From assembly GCF_002019635.1 (NCBI RefSeq), contig NZ_KV917371.1, positions 124,001-188,000 of the forward strand: a DNA stretch of 64,000 nucleotides, given 5' to 3'. The DNA is from Metabacillus halosaccharovorans. GTDB taxonomy: Bacteria; Bacillota; Bacilli; Bacillales; Bacillaceae. Positions 52,112 through 60,854 of the stretch are shown in pieces. Numbering within the stretch: the first letter of the stretch is position 1; each line of letters opens with the position of its first letter. A program made the position numbers and the translations under genes. A model generated the notes under the pieces. It did not search any database, was not told where the DNA came from, and saw only the letters and a list, made by a program, of their open reading frames with translations.

Positions 52112-52780
52112 ATGTGTGGACGATTCTCGTTAGCAACAGAGCAATCAATTATTGAGGAACAGTTTGATGTATTGGTTCAAGAAGAACTTTCATATCGTTA
52201 TAATATTGCTCCTTCACAAGATGTTTTTGTGATCGGTTCCAACGGACAGGATCGAATTGGGAGATTTATGCGTTGGGGACTTGTACCTCCTTGGTCAAAG
52301 GATTTAAAAATAGGCTATAAAATGATTAATGCCCGTTCTGAAACCATTGATGATAAAGTAAGTTTTAAAACTCCCTTTTTAAAAAAGAGATGCTTGATTA
52401 TTAGCGATGGGTTTTATGAATGGAAAAGGAATGGAAAAGAAAAACATCCGTATAGATTTGTCATGAAAGACCGGCAACCTTTTGCACTTGCAGGTCTTTG
52501 GGAATGTTGGAATAAAGGGGACCAACACTTGTTCACATGTACGATTCTGACAACAGAAGCTAATAAAGTTACGGAAGAGATTCATAATAGAATGCCTGTT
52601 ATTCTTCGTAAAGATGATTTTCATATGTGGCTGGATCCTAATTACCATAAAGTAAGAGAACTAAAATCATTACTTGTACCTTTTGACGAAAGATTAATGG
52701 AAGCTTATGAAGTTTCAAATCTTGTGAATTCCCCTTCCAATGATGTAAAAGAATGCTTGGAACCTATTAATAGTAAATAA
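52112..52780 (+). CDS. SOS response-associated peptidase / HMCES (YedK family)
   Basis: A 222-residue SRAP protein that crosslinks to abasic sites in single-stranded DNA through Cys2. The start must be ATG 52112, because Met removal has to expose that cysteine (MCGRFSLATE); GGAGG lies eight bases before it. Other active-site residues are Asn73 in MINARSET, Glu103 in GFYEWK and His158 in EIHNRMPVIL. It shields abasic DNA during replication. It is a lone gene. Confidence 0.94.
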   Translation: MCGRFSLATEQSIIEEQFDVLVQEELSYRYNIAPSQDVFVIGSNGQDRIGRFMRWGLVPPWSKDLKIGYKMINARSETIDDKVSFKTPFLKKRCLIISDGFYEWKRNGKEKHPYRFVMKDRQPFALAGLWECWNKGDQHLFTCTILTTEANKVTEEIHNRMPVILRKDDFHMWLDPNYHKVRELKSLLVPFDERLMEAYEVSNLVNSPSNDVKECLEPINSK

Positions 52781-52840
52781 AAAGGAGCTGTCTCTACACT
52801 TCTCTCTAAAAGTTGAAGTGAAACGAGATAACTCCTTTTA
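52781..52840. terminator. Bidirectional composite terminator
   Basis: The arms AAAAAGGAG..TCTC and GAGAtAaCTCCTTTT enclose an inner CACTTC/GAAGTG helix, between convergent genes. Confidence 0.8.
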
Positions 52841-52845
52841 ATTGT

Positions 52846-53457
52846 TTACGATTTAAAATTCTTTTCGTACCAAGTTTTTGCCTGCTCAATTTCTTCTCTT
52901 GTTAATTGGTGACCTGCCTGCCCCCAATGTTCAGTAATATTCGCATGTGCATTTCGTAAAGCTTCTGCTAATTCCTTCGTTTCTTCAATAGGAATAATAG
53001 GGTCATTTACACCAGCACCAATAAAGATCGGTATTCCATCTAAATTAGGAATTTCAACCTTTCTTCTAGGTACCATTGCATGAAGTAATATGGCACCTTG
53101 TAAAGCATTTTTATAATGATACATAAGACTTGCTGCAATATTTGCGCCATTTGAATAACCAATTGCTAAGATTCGATCACGATCAAATTGATACTTTTTA
53201 GCACTATCCTCTAAAAACTCGTTTAATTCGTTTGTTCGAAAAATAAGATCCTCTTCATCAAATACGCCTTCTGATATACGACGGAAAAATCGGGGCATTC
53301 CGTTTTCAGAGACATTTCCCTTCACTCCAAGAACTGAAGCATCCGGAGCAATCATTTCAGCAATTGGTAATAAATCTTTTTCATTTCCACCTGTACCATG
53401 TAATAAAAGCAATGTAGGAGCATGCTTGTCTTTTCCTTCAATAAAAATATGTTTCAT
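52846..53457 (-). CDS. mhqD: Phospholipase/carboxylesterase-family alpha/beta hydrolase MhqD
   Basis: A 203-residue alpha/beta hydrolase: LLLHGTGGNEKDLLP oxyanion segment, nucleophile Ser in GYSNGANIAASL, Asp in VNDPIIPIEE and His in GQAGHQLTREE. It is translated 18 bases after MhqE with GGAGG upstream of ATG 53457. The pair matches B. subtilis mhqED (yodED), induced by methylhydroquinone and catechol through MhqR. Confidence 0.88.
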   Translation of the reverse strand: MKHIFIEGKDKHAPTLLLLHGTGGNEKDLLPIAEMIAPDASVLGVKGNVSENGMPRFFRRISEGVFDEEDLIFRTNELNEFLEDSAKKYQFDRDRILAIGYSNGANIAASLMYHYKNALQGAILLHAMVPRRKVEIPNLDGIPIFIGAGVNDPIIPIEETKELAEALRNAHANITEHWGQAGHQLTREEIEQAKTWYEKNFKS

Positions 53458-53475
53458 TCCTTTTACCTCCAATTT

Positions 53476-54456
53476 TTAAAATTCTTTTGTATCTAACGGC
53501 TTTAACTTCGCTTCAATTTCTTCTCGTTGATGTTCAAAATAAGGAGGCAAAGCTAAATTTTCGCCTAGATGCTCGAAGTCTTCATCACCTTCAAATCCCG
53601 GACCATCTGTAGCCAGCTCAAAAAGAATGCCATTAGGTTCTCTAAAGTATAACGAGCGGAAATAATAACGTTCTACAAATCCTGAGTTAGGTAAGTGATT
53701 ATTTTTTAAGAGTTCAACCCATTTTTTTAACTCTTCTTCATCTTCAACCCGAAATGCAACATGATGCACACTCCCTCTTCCAGGTCGCTCGCGGTTATTT
53801 TCAGCATCTTCGATAATATGAACCTCGGCACCTGATCCACCCTCACCTGTTTCAAAGACCCGAACTTCTTTTTGATCATTATTTCTAGTATATCCCTGCT
53901 TTTCTCTAAAGCCCATTAAATTTGTTAATACATTTATTGTTCGTTCGGGACGTGATACTGTTAACACCACAGGTCCTAGCCCTACAATTCCATTTTCTGA
54001 AGACACAGTACTTTTATCCCAAGGTTTTCCACCTTCAACACCGATATTTGTTTCATCAGAAACAAGAATCAATCGTTGACCCTCGTGATCTCGAAATGAA
54101 AGAGTAGCTCGTCCCATTTTTTCTTGTATTTCATCATGATCTACTTCCAGCTTCTCAAAACGATTTTTCCAATAGTGTAGTGCTACATCATTTTTCACAC
54201 GAAGAGATGTTGCTGAAATACTATTTGTTCCCGGGTATGTTCGTCCTGCGCGGGGAATTTCAAAAAAGGTTAAATCTGTTCCAGGATTTCCTCTCTCATC
54301 TGCGTAAAATAAATGGTAAACAGATGTATCATCTTGATTCACTGTTTTCTTTACTAATCTAAGGCCCAACACCTTTGTATAAAATTGATAATTTTCTTTG
54401 GCATTTGCAGTAAGGGCAGAGACATGATGTATTCCTTTTAAAGGTTTAATAGTCAT
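53476..54456 (-). CDS. mhqE: Ring-cleaving (extradiol) dioxygenase MhqE/MhqO type
   Basis: A 326-residue glyoxalase-fold protein with two modules. Iron ligands fit His17 of LKGIHHVSALT, His in GSVHHVAFRV and Glu in GILFELATDGPGF. Family members open quinone-derived rings and protect against electrophiles. ATG 54456 is used, with GGAGAGG nine bases upstream. It is the first gene of the operon with mhqD, under the palindrome at 54500-54517. Confidence 0.9.
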   Translation of the reverse strand: MTIKPLKGIHHVSALTANAKENYQFYTKVLGLRLVKKTVNQDDTSVYHLFYADERGNPGTDLTFFEIPRAGRTYPGTNSISATSLRVKNDVALHYWKNRFEKLEVDHDEIQEKMGRATLSFRDHEGQRLILVSDETNIGVEGGKPWDKSTVSSENGIVGLGPVVLTVSRPERTINVLTNLMGFREKQGYTRNNDQKEVRVFETGEGGSGAEVHIIEDAENNRERPGRGSVHHVAFRVEDEEELKKWVELLKNNHLPNSGFVERYYFRSLYFREPNGILFELATDGPGFEGDEDFEHLGENLALPPYFEHQREEIEAKLKPLDTKEF

Positions 54457-54499
54457 ATAAATCGTCCTCTCCAACTGTTCAGAATCTTCTTATATCAAA

Positions 54500-54517
54500 T
54501 ATCTTGAATTCAAGATA
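54500..54517 (-). promoter_or_regulatory. MhqR-type operator before mhqED
   Basis: TATCTTGAATTCAAGATA is a perfect 18-base palindrome 44 bases upstream of the mhqE start. It follows the MhqR box pattern known from B. subtilis (TATCTCGAA-type arms). MarR-type repression lifted by quinones is expected. No mhqR gene is in the window. Confidence 0.72.
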
Positions 54518-54562
54518 ATTATATATGAACTTTGTTCATCCGTCAAGACATGAACCTTATGT

Positions 54563-54600
54563 AAAAGGGGTTAACGAAATGTTCGCTAACCCCAAGTTTT
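54563..54600 (-). terminator. Intrinsic terminator of the coat-protein operon
   Basis: The stem GGGGTTA-CGAA/TTCG-TAACCCC is followed by TTTTACA on the minus strand. Confidence 0.85.
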
Positions 54601-54991
54601 ACTGTTGAATAAATTGTCTTTGCTGTTGGAAATGACGGTAGCTTGGAATTTGTTGATGTACATGGCTTTGCGTGTGTAATGGTTCATTTTGTATGAATGC
54701 TTGAGAAGAGTTGTATGCTGTACCGGAAATTTCCTGTTGCATTTGATTGCAAATATTTAGGATTTGTTGACATTGTTGTAATGCTTGATTATGTCCTTGC
54801 AAGCTCTGTTGTATCACTTGTGTGGCTTGTTGTTCTTTTTGCATGAGTTGTTGTAGCACTTGTGCATTTTGTTGTTCTTGTTGCAACATTTGTTTGTATA
54901 ATTGTGTACCTTGCTGTGTTTGCTGAATTAACTGTTGAACAATTTGTCGACATTCATTAATTTGTTGCATCGCATGTTGTGGTGTATGCAT
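54599..54991 (-). CDS. Glutamine-rich probable spore coat-associated protein
   Basis: A 130-residue protein of which roughly a third is glutamine, with a long uninterrupted helical pattern (IVQQLIQQTQQGTQLYKQML...QKEQQATQVIQQSL) and a less regular tail. Only three cysteines and no signal peptide. ATG 54991 has GGAGGGATTTAAC upstream and lies 19 bases after the CotF-like gene, so they are cotranscribed. Family not recognised; coat or spore-surface scaffolding is inferred from the partner. Confidence 0.7.
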   Translation of the reverse strand: MHTPQHAMQQINECRQIVQQLIQQTQQGTQLYKQMLQQEQQNAQVLQQLMQKEQQATQVIQQSLQGHNQALQQCQQILNICNQMQQEISGTAYNSSQAFIQNEPLHTQSHVHQQIPSYRHFQQQRQFIQQ

Positions 54992-55010
54992 GTTAAATCC
55001 CTCCAAAGTA

Positions 55011-55601
55011 TTAGAATGTTTGTTGTTGGTTGCTATAGAGTGCGTTTGGTTGGTAGCTCTTAATCATAGCGTTAGTTGTTGCCTGATCAAATGTTGGCAC
55101 TTGATAATATCCTTTTTGATTCATATACATCCATGTTTCATATGCTTGATCCGCACAGTTTTTTGCACTTTGAGTCATCATTTCTCTCATTTGAGAATCT
55201 GTTAATTCCAGAGCAGCATGCATTTTCATAACCGCACCTGATTTGTGTGTGCCCAGCATTAATGATGCTACATCACGGTCATTCAACTGGTTAAGTGATG
55301 CATTAGGAGCTTCAGGTACTCCATTCATTTTTATTCCATATGTTGGTGTTGTTTTCATCGATGTTTGTAAAGATTGAAGCTGACCTTGGTTTCCTTTTTG
55401 CTGTAATGTGTTAACAAAAGCTGTATACTCGTTCGTCATAAATGAAAGCTGGTTTTGAAGAATATTTTGCAAGTTTTGGTCTTGACAATGTTGTTGTAAA
55501 AGCTGGAATTGATTTATCCCATTTATCATACAACTTAACACTTCATGACACTCCATAATTTCATGAGCACCTATGTTTACTTGATTCATTTGGCTTTGCA
55601 A
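55011..55601 (-). CDS. CotF/YhcQ-family spore coat protein
   Basis: A 196-residue CotF-family protein. It has a Gln-rich N-terminal helix bundle (ECHEVLSCMINGINQFQLLQQHCQD...ILQNQLSFMTNEYTAFV) and the typical second half DRDVASLMLGTHKSGAVMKMHAALEL, then AYETWMYMNQKGYYQVP. The start is TTG 55601 with AAGGGGG seven bases upstream. It should assemble on the spore coat or in the forespore. It leads the two-gene operon with the Gln-rich protein. Confidence 0.88.
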   Translation of the reverse strand: MQSQMNQVNIGAHEIMECHEVLSCMINGINQFQLLQQHCQDQNLQNILQNQLSFMTNEYTAFVNTLQQKGNQGQLQSLQTSMKTTPTYGIKMNGVPEAPNASLNQLNDRDVASLMLGTHKSGAVMKMHAALELTDSQMREMMTQSAKNCADQAYETWMYMNQKGYYQVPTFDQATTNAMIKSYQPNALYSNQQQTF

Positions 55602-55695
55602 GGAAATACCCCCTTAAGTCATTTTTTAAAGCCAAATTTAAAATCCCACTAACAAATATGAATTATTCATTTGTTCCTTATTCATGAAAAATTAG

Positions 55696-55742
55696 AAAAA
55701 CACGACTTACCGCCCAACAATGGCGGAAGTCGGTGTTTCTTA
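55696..55742 (-). terminator. Second tandem terminator after the 94-residue gene
   Basis: The long stem AACACGACTT-CCGCC/GGCGG-AGTCG-TGTT is followed by TTTTTCTAATTTTTC on the minus strand. It isolates the coat operon from upstream transcription. Confidence 0.75.
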
Positions 55743-55785
55743 TACTTTAATCCTTTAATATAAGTAAATTTTCTTAAAGTACAAA

Positions 55786-55814
55786 AAAACCTAGAATAAA
55801 TACTAGGTTTTTAA
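55786..55814 (-). terminator. First terminator after the 94-residue gene
   Basis: The stem AAAAACCTAG/CTAGGTTTTT overlaps the stop codon of the 94-residue gene. Confidence 0.85.
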
Positions 55815-56095
55815 GAAAAATAAGATTGTATCGAACCGTTTGGTTTTAATGTCATGGTTATTCTTGCATGATGTTTAATATCTTTTGTTAATGTGAAGTA
55901 GATACCATTCCATCCAAGCTGCCAATCTTTTGGTGCGCAAGCTTGCAAGTGTAACAATTGATATTTATACATTTTATAACGAAGAGACATGGCGAAGTGT
56001 CCTTCAACAATTGCATACCATAATTCTTTTAAATAAGCTTTAGCCTCTTTAAAAGCTTCAGATTGTGAAATTTGATTTACCGTAAGATAATTCAT
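55811..56095 (-). CDS. Uncharacterised protein, 94 residues
   Basis: A 94-residue soluble protein with an N-terminal helical half (QSEAFKEAKAYLKELWYAIVEGHFAMSLRYKMYKYQLLHLQAC) and a beta-rich end (YFTLTKDIKHHARITMTLKPNGSIQSYFS). GAGGGAG precedes the ATG. It is its own unit with two tandem terminators behind it. I do not recognise a family and see no catalytic motif. Confidence 0.65.
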   Translation of the reverse strand: MNYLTVNQISQSEAFKEAKAYLKELWYAIVEGHFAMSLRYKMYKYQLLHLQACAPKDWQLGWNGIYFTLTKDIKHHARITMTLKPNGSIQSYFS

Positions 56096-56168
56096 CTGTC
56101 TCCCTCACCCTCTTTTTACTAGATTAGTTGAGTTCGACCAATATTACTAGTTTTAAATGTTTCCAATC

Positions 56169-56780
56169 TTAAGCATGGCTGTTAATTGTATTTTCTTGAT
56201 CCATTTCTTTTATTGGAGATTTCTTATATCTTCCAATAATATTACTTGCAATAAAGATACATAAAATTGAGAATAGAGCACTGAGCCAGCCTACTAATGC
56301 CAGAGCCAATAAAATAATCATAGAGTCACATACGAACAATACTATCCCTCGATTGATCCTATATTTCATGTCTATATATAATCCTAAAATATGAATCCCG
56401 CCTAATGAAGAACCGTTATTTAATACAAACGTTACACCAATACCAATGAGTAAACCAGAAAGGATAGAAGCAAAAAACATGTTCAATTCCAAAGCCGGAA
56501 TGATTTGGTCAAACCATTCACGAAGTAAGGAGATACCTGTTATTGATAATAAGCTAGAGATCGTAAACCATTTCCCAAGCTCACGAATAGATATAAGAAA
56601 AAAAGGAAGATTCACGATAAAAAAGAGTGTACCCCAGGATAGAGGAGATAGAAATGAGAAGATGGTTGAAATACCTGCTGTCCCACCAAATGTTAGGTGA
56701 TGATCTGATAATATTTTTATACCTAATGAAGTTAAAATAAGTCCCATTAAGACAAAAGAGAGTTTTTTTATTAAATCCAT
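56169..56780 (-). CDS. YitT-family membrane protein
   Basis: A 203-residue protein with about five to six membrane segments of the YitT/DUF161 family (FGGTAGISTIFSFLSPLSWGTLFFIVNLPFF, FVLNNGSSLGGIHILGLYI). It lacks the C-terminal DUF2179 cytoplasmic domain that many YitT proteins carry, ending in a short charged tail. GGGGGC precedes the start. Transported substance unknown. Confidence 0.85.
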   Translation of the reverse strand: MDLIKKLSFVLMGLILTSLGIKILSDHHLTFGGTAGISTIFSFLSPLSWGTLFFIVNLPFFLISIRELGKWFTISSLLSITGISLLREWFDQIIPALELNMFFASILSGLLIGIGVTFVLNNGSSLGGIHILGLYIDMKYRINRGIVLFVCDSMIILLALALVGWLSALFSILCIFIASNIIGRYKKSPIKEMDQENTINSHA

Positions 56781-56880
56781 ATAAAGCCCCCGATCATTGT
56801 TATCCTATTATAACTTATCTCATAGAGTAACCTTGGTCAATATAATGGAAATTATTCGGAATTTTTTATTTATTACGAAC

Positions 56881-56936
56881 AAAAAGACTTTATCACGAAA
56901 ACTCTATAAAGCTGAGTTTCATGTGATAAAGTCTTA
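56881..56936 (-). terminator. Intrinsic terminator of the cyclophilin gene
   Basis: The 11-base arms GACTTTATCAC/GTGATAAAGTC with a further AAACTC/GAGTTT inner helix are followed by TTTTTG on the minus strand. Confidence 0.85.
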
Positions 56937-56967
56937 TTACTTAATGTAAAAAAATTTATTTAGAATC

Positions 56968-57597
56968 TCATTTAACCTTTTCTGGTTCAGCATATTCAAT
57001 GCCAAATGTTTCAACTGTTATGCCTTTTATTTTTTGTTCTTCTAACGGCTTGTCCTGTTCACCCGTTTCTACTTTTACGATTTTATCTACAGCTTCCATT
57101 CCTTCAGATACTTTTCCGAAAGCTGCATAATCTCCGTCAAGATTAGAGGAATCAGCAACCATAATAAAAAACTGTGAACCGGCTGAATTAGGGTCCTGTG
57201 CTCGTGCCATCGAAATGACACCTCTTTCGTGCTTCACCTCATTTTCAAAGCCGTTTGAAGAGAATTCACCTTCTATACTATAGTCAGGTCCACCCATTCC
57301 TGTACCCTCAGGATCTCCACCTTGTATCATAAAGCCGGGAATCACACGATGAAAAATAAGTCCATCATAAAACCCAGAATTGGCTAACGTAATAAAGTTA
57401 TTAACCGTATTGGGAGCTACATTAGGATATAGCTCAACTTTTATGACATCACCATTTTCCATTGTCATTGTGGCAATTGGATTTTCCTCAATGTTTTGAA
57501 GTGGCTTTTTACTTGTTCCTTCCTCCTCATTTGCTCCACAACCCGCTAACAAGATAAGGAACAAGGAAAAGATTAATAGATTAAACCTTTTTTTCAT
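56968..57597 (-). CDS. Cyclophilin-type peptidyl-prolyl isomerase lipoprotein
   Basis: A 209-residue extracytoplasmic foldase. A signal peptide ends in the lipobox LLAGC (Cys20), followed by a short linker and a cyclophilin domain with FHRVIPGFMIQGGDPEGTGMGGP and MARAQDPNSAGSQFFIMV. It is probably anchored to the outer face of the membrane to help folding of secreted proteins. AAAGGAG precedes the ATG. B. subtilis PpiB itself is cytoplasmic, so this is a secreted relative. Confidence 0.92.
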   Translation of the reverse strand: MKKRFNLLIFSLFLILLAGCGANEEEGTSKKPLQNIEENPIATMTMENGDVIKVELYPNVAPNTVNNFITLANSGFYDGLIFHRVIPGFMIQGGDPEGTGMGGPDYSIEGEFSSNGFENEVKHERGVISMARAQDPNSAGSQFFIMVADSSNLDGDYAAFGKVSEGMEAVDKIVKVETGEQDKPLEEQKIKGITVETFGIEYAEPEKVK

Positions 57598-57707
57598 ATA
57601 TTACTCCTTTCTGAACTGGAATGTACGAATACTTCTCATTGCCTTCATAAATGCTGTTATGTATGTTACCGTTAAAGTATACAAGATTTATATAGGTGGT
57701 GTCTAAC

Positions 57708-59624
57708 TTGTCAATGTCTGAACTTAAACATCTTTTGAAGGATTACTACCCTTTTTCACTGTTAACTGAATTTCAACTTCAAGAATTAGCTGATAAGGCC
57801 TCACATAAGCAATTTTCGAAGAACGAATTTATATTTCATGAAGATGAGGCTGTTGATGATATTGATCTCTACTTTCTTGTTTCCGGTTTAGCTAAAAATA
57901 TACTACACCAATCAAATGGAAAACAATTATCTTTAAGATATTATTATCCGGGGGACATTATCGGGTTAATGGTAATGTTTACGAGCGGTGAATTAAATTT
58001 TTCTGTTCAAGCTTTGGAAAATTGCACGGTTTTCAAATTAAATAAACGACATTTCTTTGAAATTATGACAAGGAATAATGATTTTTCAAAGGTTATTTGG
58101 GGAAGTATTGGTGAGCGAACAAAGGCCTTATATGATGAAATGAAAAATAAAGCATCTCATGATGATGATGAAGAAAATGTACATCTCTTAAAGACACGAG
58201 TAAAACTCCTCATGGATCCGCCAATCTTTGTTCCTCCACATTATACGATGAGTGATGCTGCAAAAATTCTAAAAGATCAAAATGCATCAGGATTAATTGT
58301 AAGCAGAGATTCTTCAAAGATGCTCGGCATGATTACTTATGATGAGATATTAACATTTGCATCAACATCTCCGGCAACTAATTTAGTTAGCGATTGGATG
58401 AATCCAATTCCAGCATATGTTGATGCAGATGCTTTTGCGTTCGAGGCTTTATCATTTATAAAAAATAAGTTGAGTAAATGTATTCCTGTATTGAATAACC
58501 AAAAAGTGATCGGTATGTTAACTTCCCGTTCATTTTTAAATCTTGAAAATTCCAGCTATTTAGATCTAACCTATAATGTAAAAAAATCAACATCACTTGA
58601 AGACTTAGTTATACATGGACCTCTAGTGAACAAAACGTTACATGCTTTTGTCCAAGAGCTTGTTGAAAAAGAAAGCTATGCATATGAAGTATCGGAAATG
58701 ATCACAAACCATAATGACAATCTCCACAGACACATGATTAAGCTAACTGAAAATGAAATGAAACAACAAGGATATGGTACACCTCCTATTAATTTCTGTT
58801 TTATTATAATGGGAAGTCAAGCTAGAAATGAACAAGGCTTTCGTACTGACCAAGATAACGGTATGATTCTAGCTGATTATGAGCATTTATCAAATCGGGA
58901 AGAAATTGAAAAGTATTTTAACACTTTTACTCAAAAGTTGAATACATCCCTCCGTCAACTAGGGTTTCCGGAATGTACGGGTGGAATTATGGCAAAAGAA
59001 GATAAATGGAGAAGGTCAGTATCACAATGGAAAAAAGATATTCAGACCTGGAAAGATGAACTTGACGCTCAAGAAATCCAAAATTTTACGATGTTTTACG
59101 ATTTCAGACCTATTTATGGAGATTTTTCGTTAGCAGGTGAAGTAAGAACATTTTTAAATGAAAAAGCACAGCATTCTAAAACGTTACAGCAATTATTAAT
59201 GAAGGACGCTTTGCGTTTTAAAATTTCAGCTCATCCTTTTGGATTAATAAATATAAAGCAAAAAAACAAAAAAATTAATGTCAAAAAAACAGGTCTAACA
59301 CAGATTATTTATTCGACAAGAATTAACGCAATAAAATATGGAGTTAATGAAGTAAGTACAATAAAAAGGCTTAATGCTTTAAAAAACATACAAGCAATGC
59401 ACCCTCGAGATGTTGAAAATGCTAAAACAGCCCTTCATTATTTACATTATTTTAGACTTAGACAAAATCTGAAAGAATTAGAAAACAATGATCATGTTTC
59501 TAACGAAATCCCGATTCATGACCTAACTAAAGAAGACCGAATGAAGCTCAAAGAAGCATTACAGGTTGCTCATCGTATGCAACAAGTAACAAAAATCAGC
59601 TTTAACAGAAACCGGGTGGTGTAG
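57708..59624 (+). CDS. Cyclic-nucleotide-binding / CBS / DUF294 nucleotidyltransferase-like protein
   Basis: A 638-residue signalling protein. In order: a Crp-type cNMP-binding domain (residues ~10-140), a CBS pair (~165-290), a DUF294 nucleotidyltransferase-like domain with GSQARNEQGFRTDQDNG (the G-S...D-x-D signature) near residue 372, and a DUF294 C-terminal helical domain. The likely start is TTG 57708, eight bases after AGGTGG. Such GlnD-like proteins are predicted regulators. It is translated just ahead of a DnaQ-like exonuclease. Confidence 0.85.
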   Translation: MSMSELKHLLKDYYPFSLLTEFQLQELADKASHKQFSKNEFIFHEDEAVDDIDLYFLVSGLAKNILHQSNGKQLSLRYYYPGDIIGLMVMFTSGELNFSVQALENCTVFKLNKRHFFEIMTRNNDFSKVIWGSIGERTKALYDEMKNKASHDDDEENVHLLKTRVKLLMDPPIFVPPHYTMSDAAKILKDQNASGLIVSRDSSKMLGMITYDEILTFASTSPATNLVSDWMNPIPAYVDADAFAFEALSFIKNKLSKCIPVLNNQKVIGMLTSRSFLNLENSSYLDLTYNVKKSTSLEDLVIHGPLVNKTLHAFVQELVEKESYAYEVSEMITNHNDNLHRHMIKLTENEMKQQGYGTPPINFCFIIMGSQARNEQGFRTDQDNGMILADYEHLSNREEIEKYFNTFTQKLNTSLRQLGFPECTGGIMAKEDKWRRSVSQWKKDIQTWKDELDAQEIQNFTMFYDFRPIYGDFSLAGEVRTFLNEKAQHSKTLQQLLMKDALRFKISAHPFGLINIKQKNKKINVKKTGLTQIIYSTRINAIKYGVNEVSTIKRLNALKNIQAMHPRDVENAKTALHYLHYFRLRQNLKELENNDHVSNEIPIHDLTKEDRMKLKEALQVAHRMQQVTKISFNRNRVV

Positions 59625-59629
59625 CCAGT

Positions 59630-60331
59630 TTGCCAGATGATATTAAGATTATAAAGTATTTTCTTTGGGATCATTACTTTCTAAAATACCATATAAAAAA
59701 AATGACGCAATTACCTTCCTTTTCAACAGCTAGACATTCAATCGAGGAATTCCTATCTAGTCAGCAAGGATTGATGAAACAATCGCTGTCATCTTGCACA
59801 TTTACGATTTTTGATTTAGAAACTACGGGATTTTTCCCCACTATGGGTGATGAAATCATTTCAATAGGTGCCATAAAAGTAAAAGATCTCCAAATACAAT
59901 ATAATGAAGCATTTTATACAATCGTCAAACCTATTGGAAGAATACCAAAAGGAATCCAAGAACTTACAGGTTTGCCAGAAGAGATCCTTAGCAAGGCAGA
60001 ACCTTTTCCAGTTGGTTTGTCCAAGTTTCTGGACTTTAGTAAAGGAAGTATATTAGTTGCACATCCTGCTACCTTCGATATTGAATTTTTAAAATCTACA
60101 ATCAAACTATGGAGCCTTCCTCATTTTTCTGTTGAATATTTAGATTCACATCTACTTGCAAATGAAAAGTTCCAAGGAATGCGCAATTACTTAGATGAAC
60201 TAGTTGAACGTTTAGGCATACCTGAAAGAGAAAGGCATCATGCATTAAATGACGCAATTATGACTGCAGAAGTTTTTATAAAGCTAATTGAAAAGTTTGA
60301 TCCATCCAAAATAATTTCAGAATTACAGTAA
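59630..60331 (+). CDS. DnaQ-like 3'-5' exonuclease (DEDDh)
   Basis: A 233-residue exonuclease of the polymerase-III-epsilon type. Exo I is Asp62-Glu64 in FDLETTG, Exo II is the Asp in ATFDIEFL and Exo III is HHALNDAIMTAE with the His-Asp pair. About 55 extra N-terminal residues precede the domain. The start is TTG 59630, six bases after the DUF294 gene stop, so translation is coupled. Adjacent pairing of these two genes in other bacteria is known to me and suggests a shared role. Confidence 0.87.
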   Translation: MPDDIKIIKYFLWDHYFLKYHIKKMTQLPSFSTARHSIEEFLSSQQGLMKQSLSSCTFTIFDLETTGFFPTMGDEIISIGAIKVKDLQIQYNEAFYTIVKPIGRIPKGIQELTGLPEEILSKAEPFPVGLSKFLDFSKGSILVAHPATFDIEFLKSTIKLWSLPHFSVEYLDSHLLANEKFQGMRNYLDELVERLGIPERERHHALNDAIMTAEVFIKLIEKFDPSKIISELQ

Positions 60332-60370
60332 AAAGGAGTGACTTTAGTAAGTCACTCCTCAATTTTTATA
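60332..60370. terminator. Bidirectional intrinsic terminator
   Basis: The perfect stem AGGAGTGACTT/AAGTCACTCCT with a four-base loop lies between convergent genes. Confidence 0.85.
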
Positions 60371-60620
60371 CTTTTTTAAAGACTGCAGCCTGTATGGCCA
60401 TTTCTCCTTGGTTATGATTTGTAATATGTGAGAAAGTGTAAATACATCCACATCCATCTATATCAAATAATGTCATTTCCATAAAATCCTGTGGTAACTC
60501 GTGCAAATGCTTTAAAATAATTTCATTTTCAGATGTGTAATAAAGATCTCCTTTCTGTAAATAGTGAACGAAAGGATTTGTTTCTAGTAGATTTTCTGAC
60601 GGAATGTTGAAATAATTCAT
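60366..60620 (-). CDS. Uncharacterised protein, 84 residues
   Basis: An 84-residue soluble protein with a central FMEMTLFDIDGCGCIYTFSHITNHNQGE and no signal peptide. AGGTGAGG precedes the ATG. The GCGC pair and conserved-looking histidines might bind metal, but no family is recognised. It is a single gene convergent with the exonuclease gene. Confidence 0.6.
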   Translation of the reverse strand: MNYFNIPSENLLETNPFVHYLQKGDLYYTSENEIILKHLHELPQDFMEMTLFDIDGCGCIYTFSHITNHNQGEMAIQAAVFKKV

Positions 60621-60854
60621 TTAAAGCACCTCACCTTTTTCTTTTAATTCAGTATTTTCTGATTATTTATATAATACACGAATCTTTGTACTTTGAAAAC
60701 TATTTTTTAAAAATTTTTTCAAGATTAATCTTCTGCCTTTTTCTACAAAAAATTCTTTTTTTCTCACAACTGTTTCTCCTACATTTCTCTTTATTGACAA
60801 GCAAATGATACCAATTACCTAATCTACTTTTCATGATAAAATAAGCTGAAGGAT

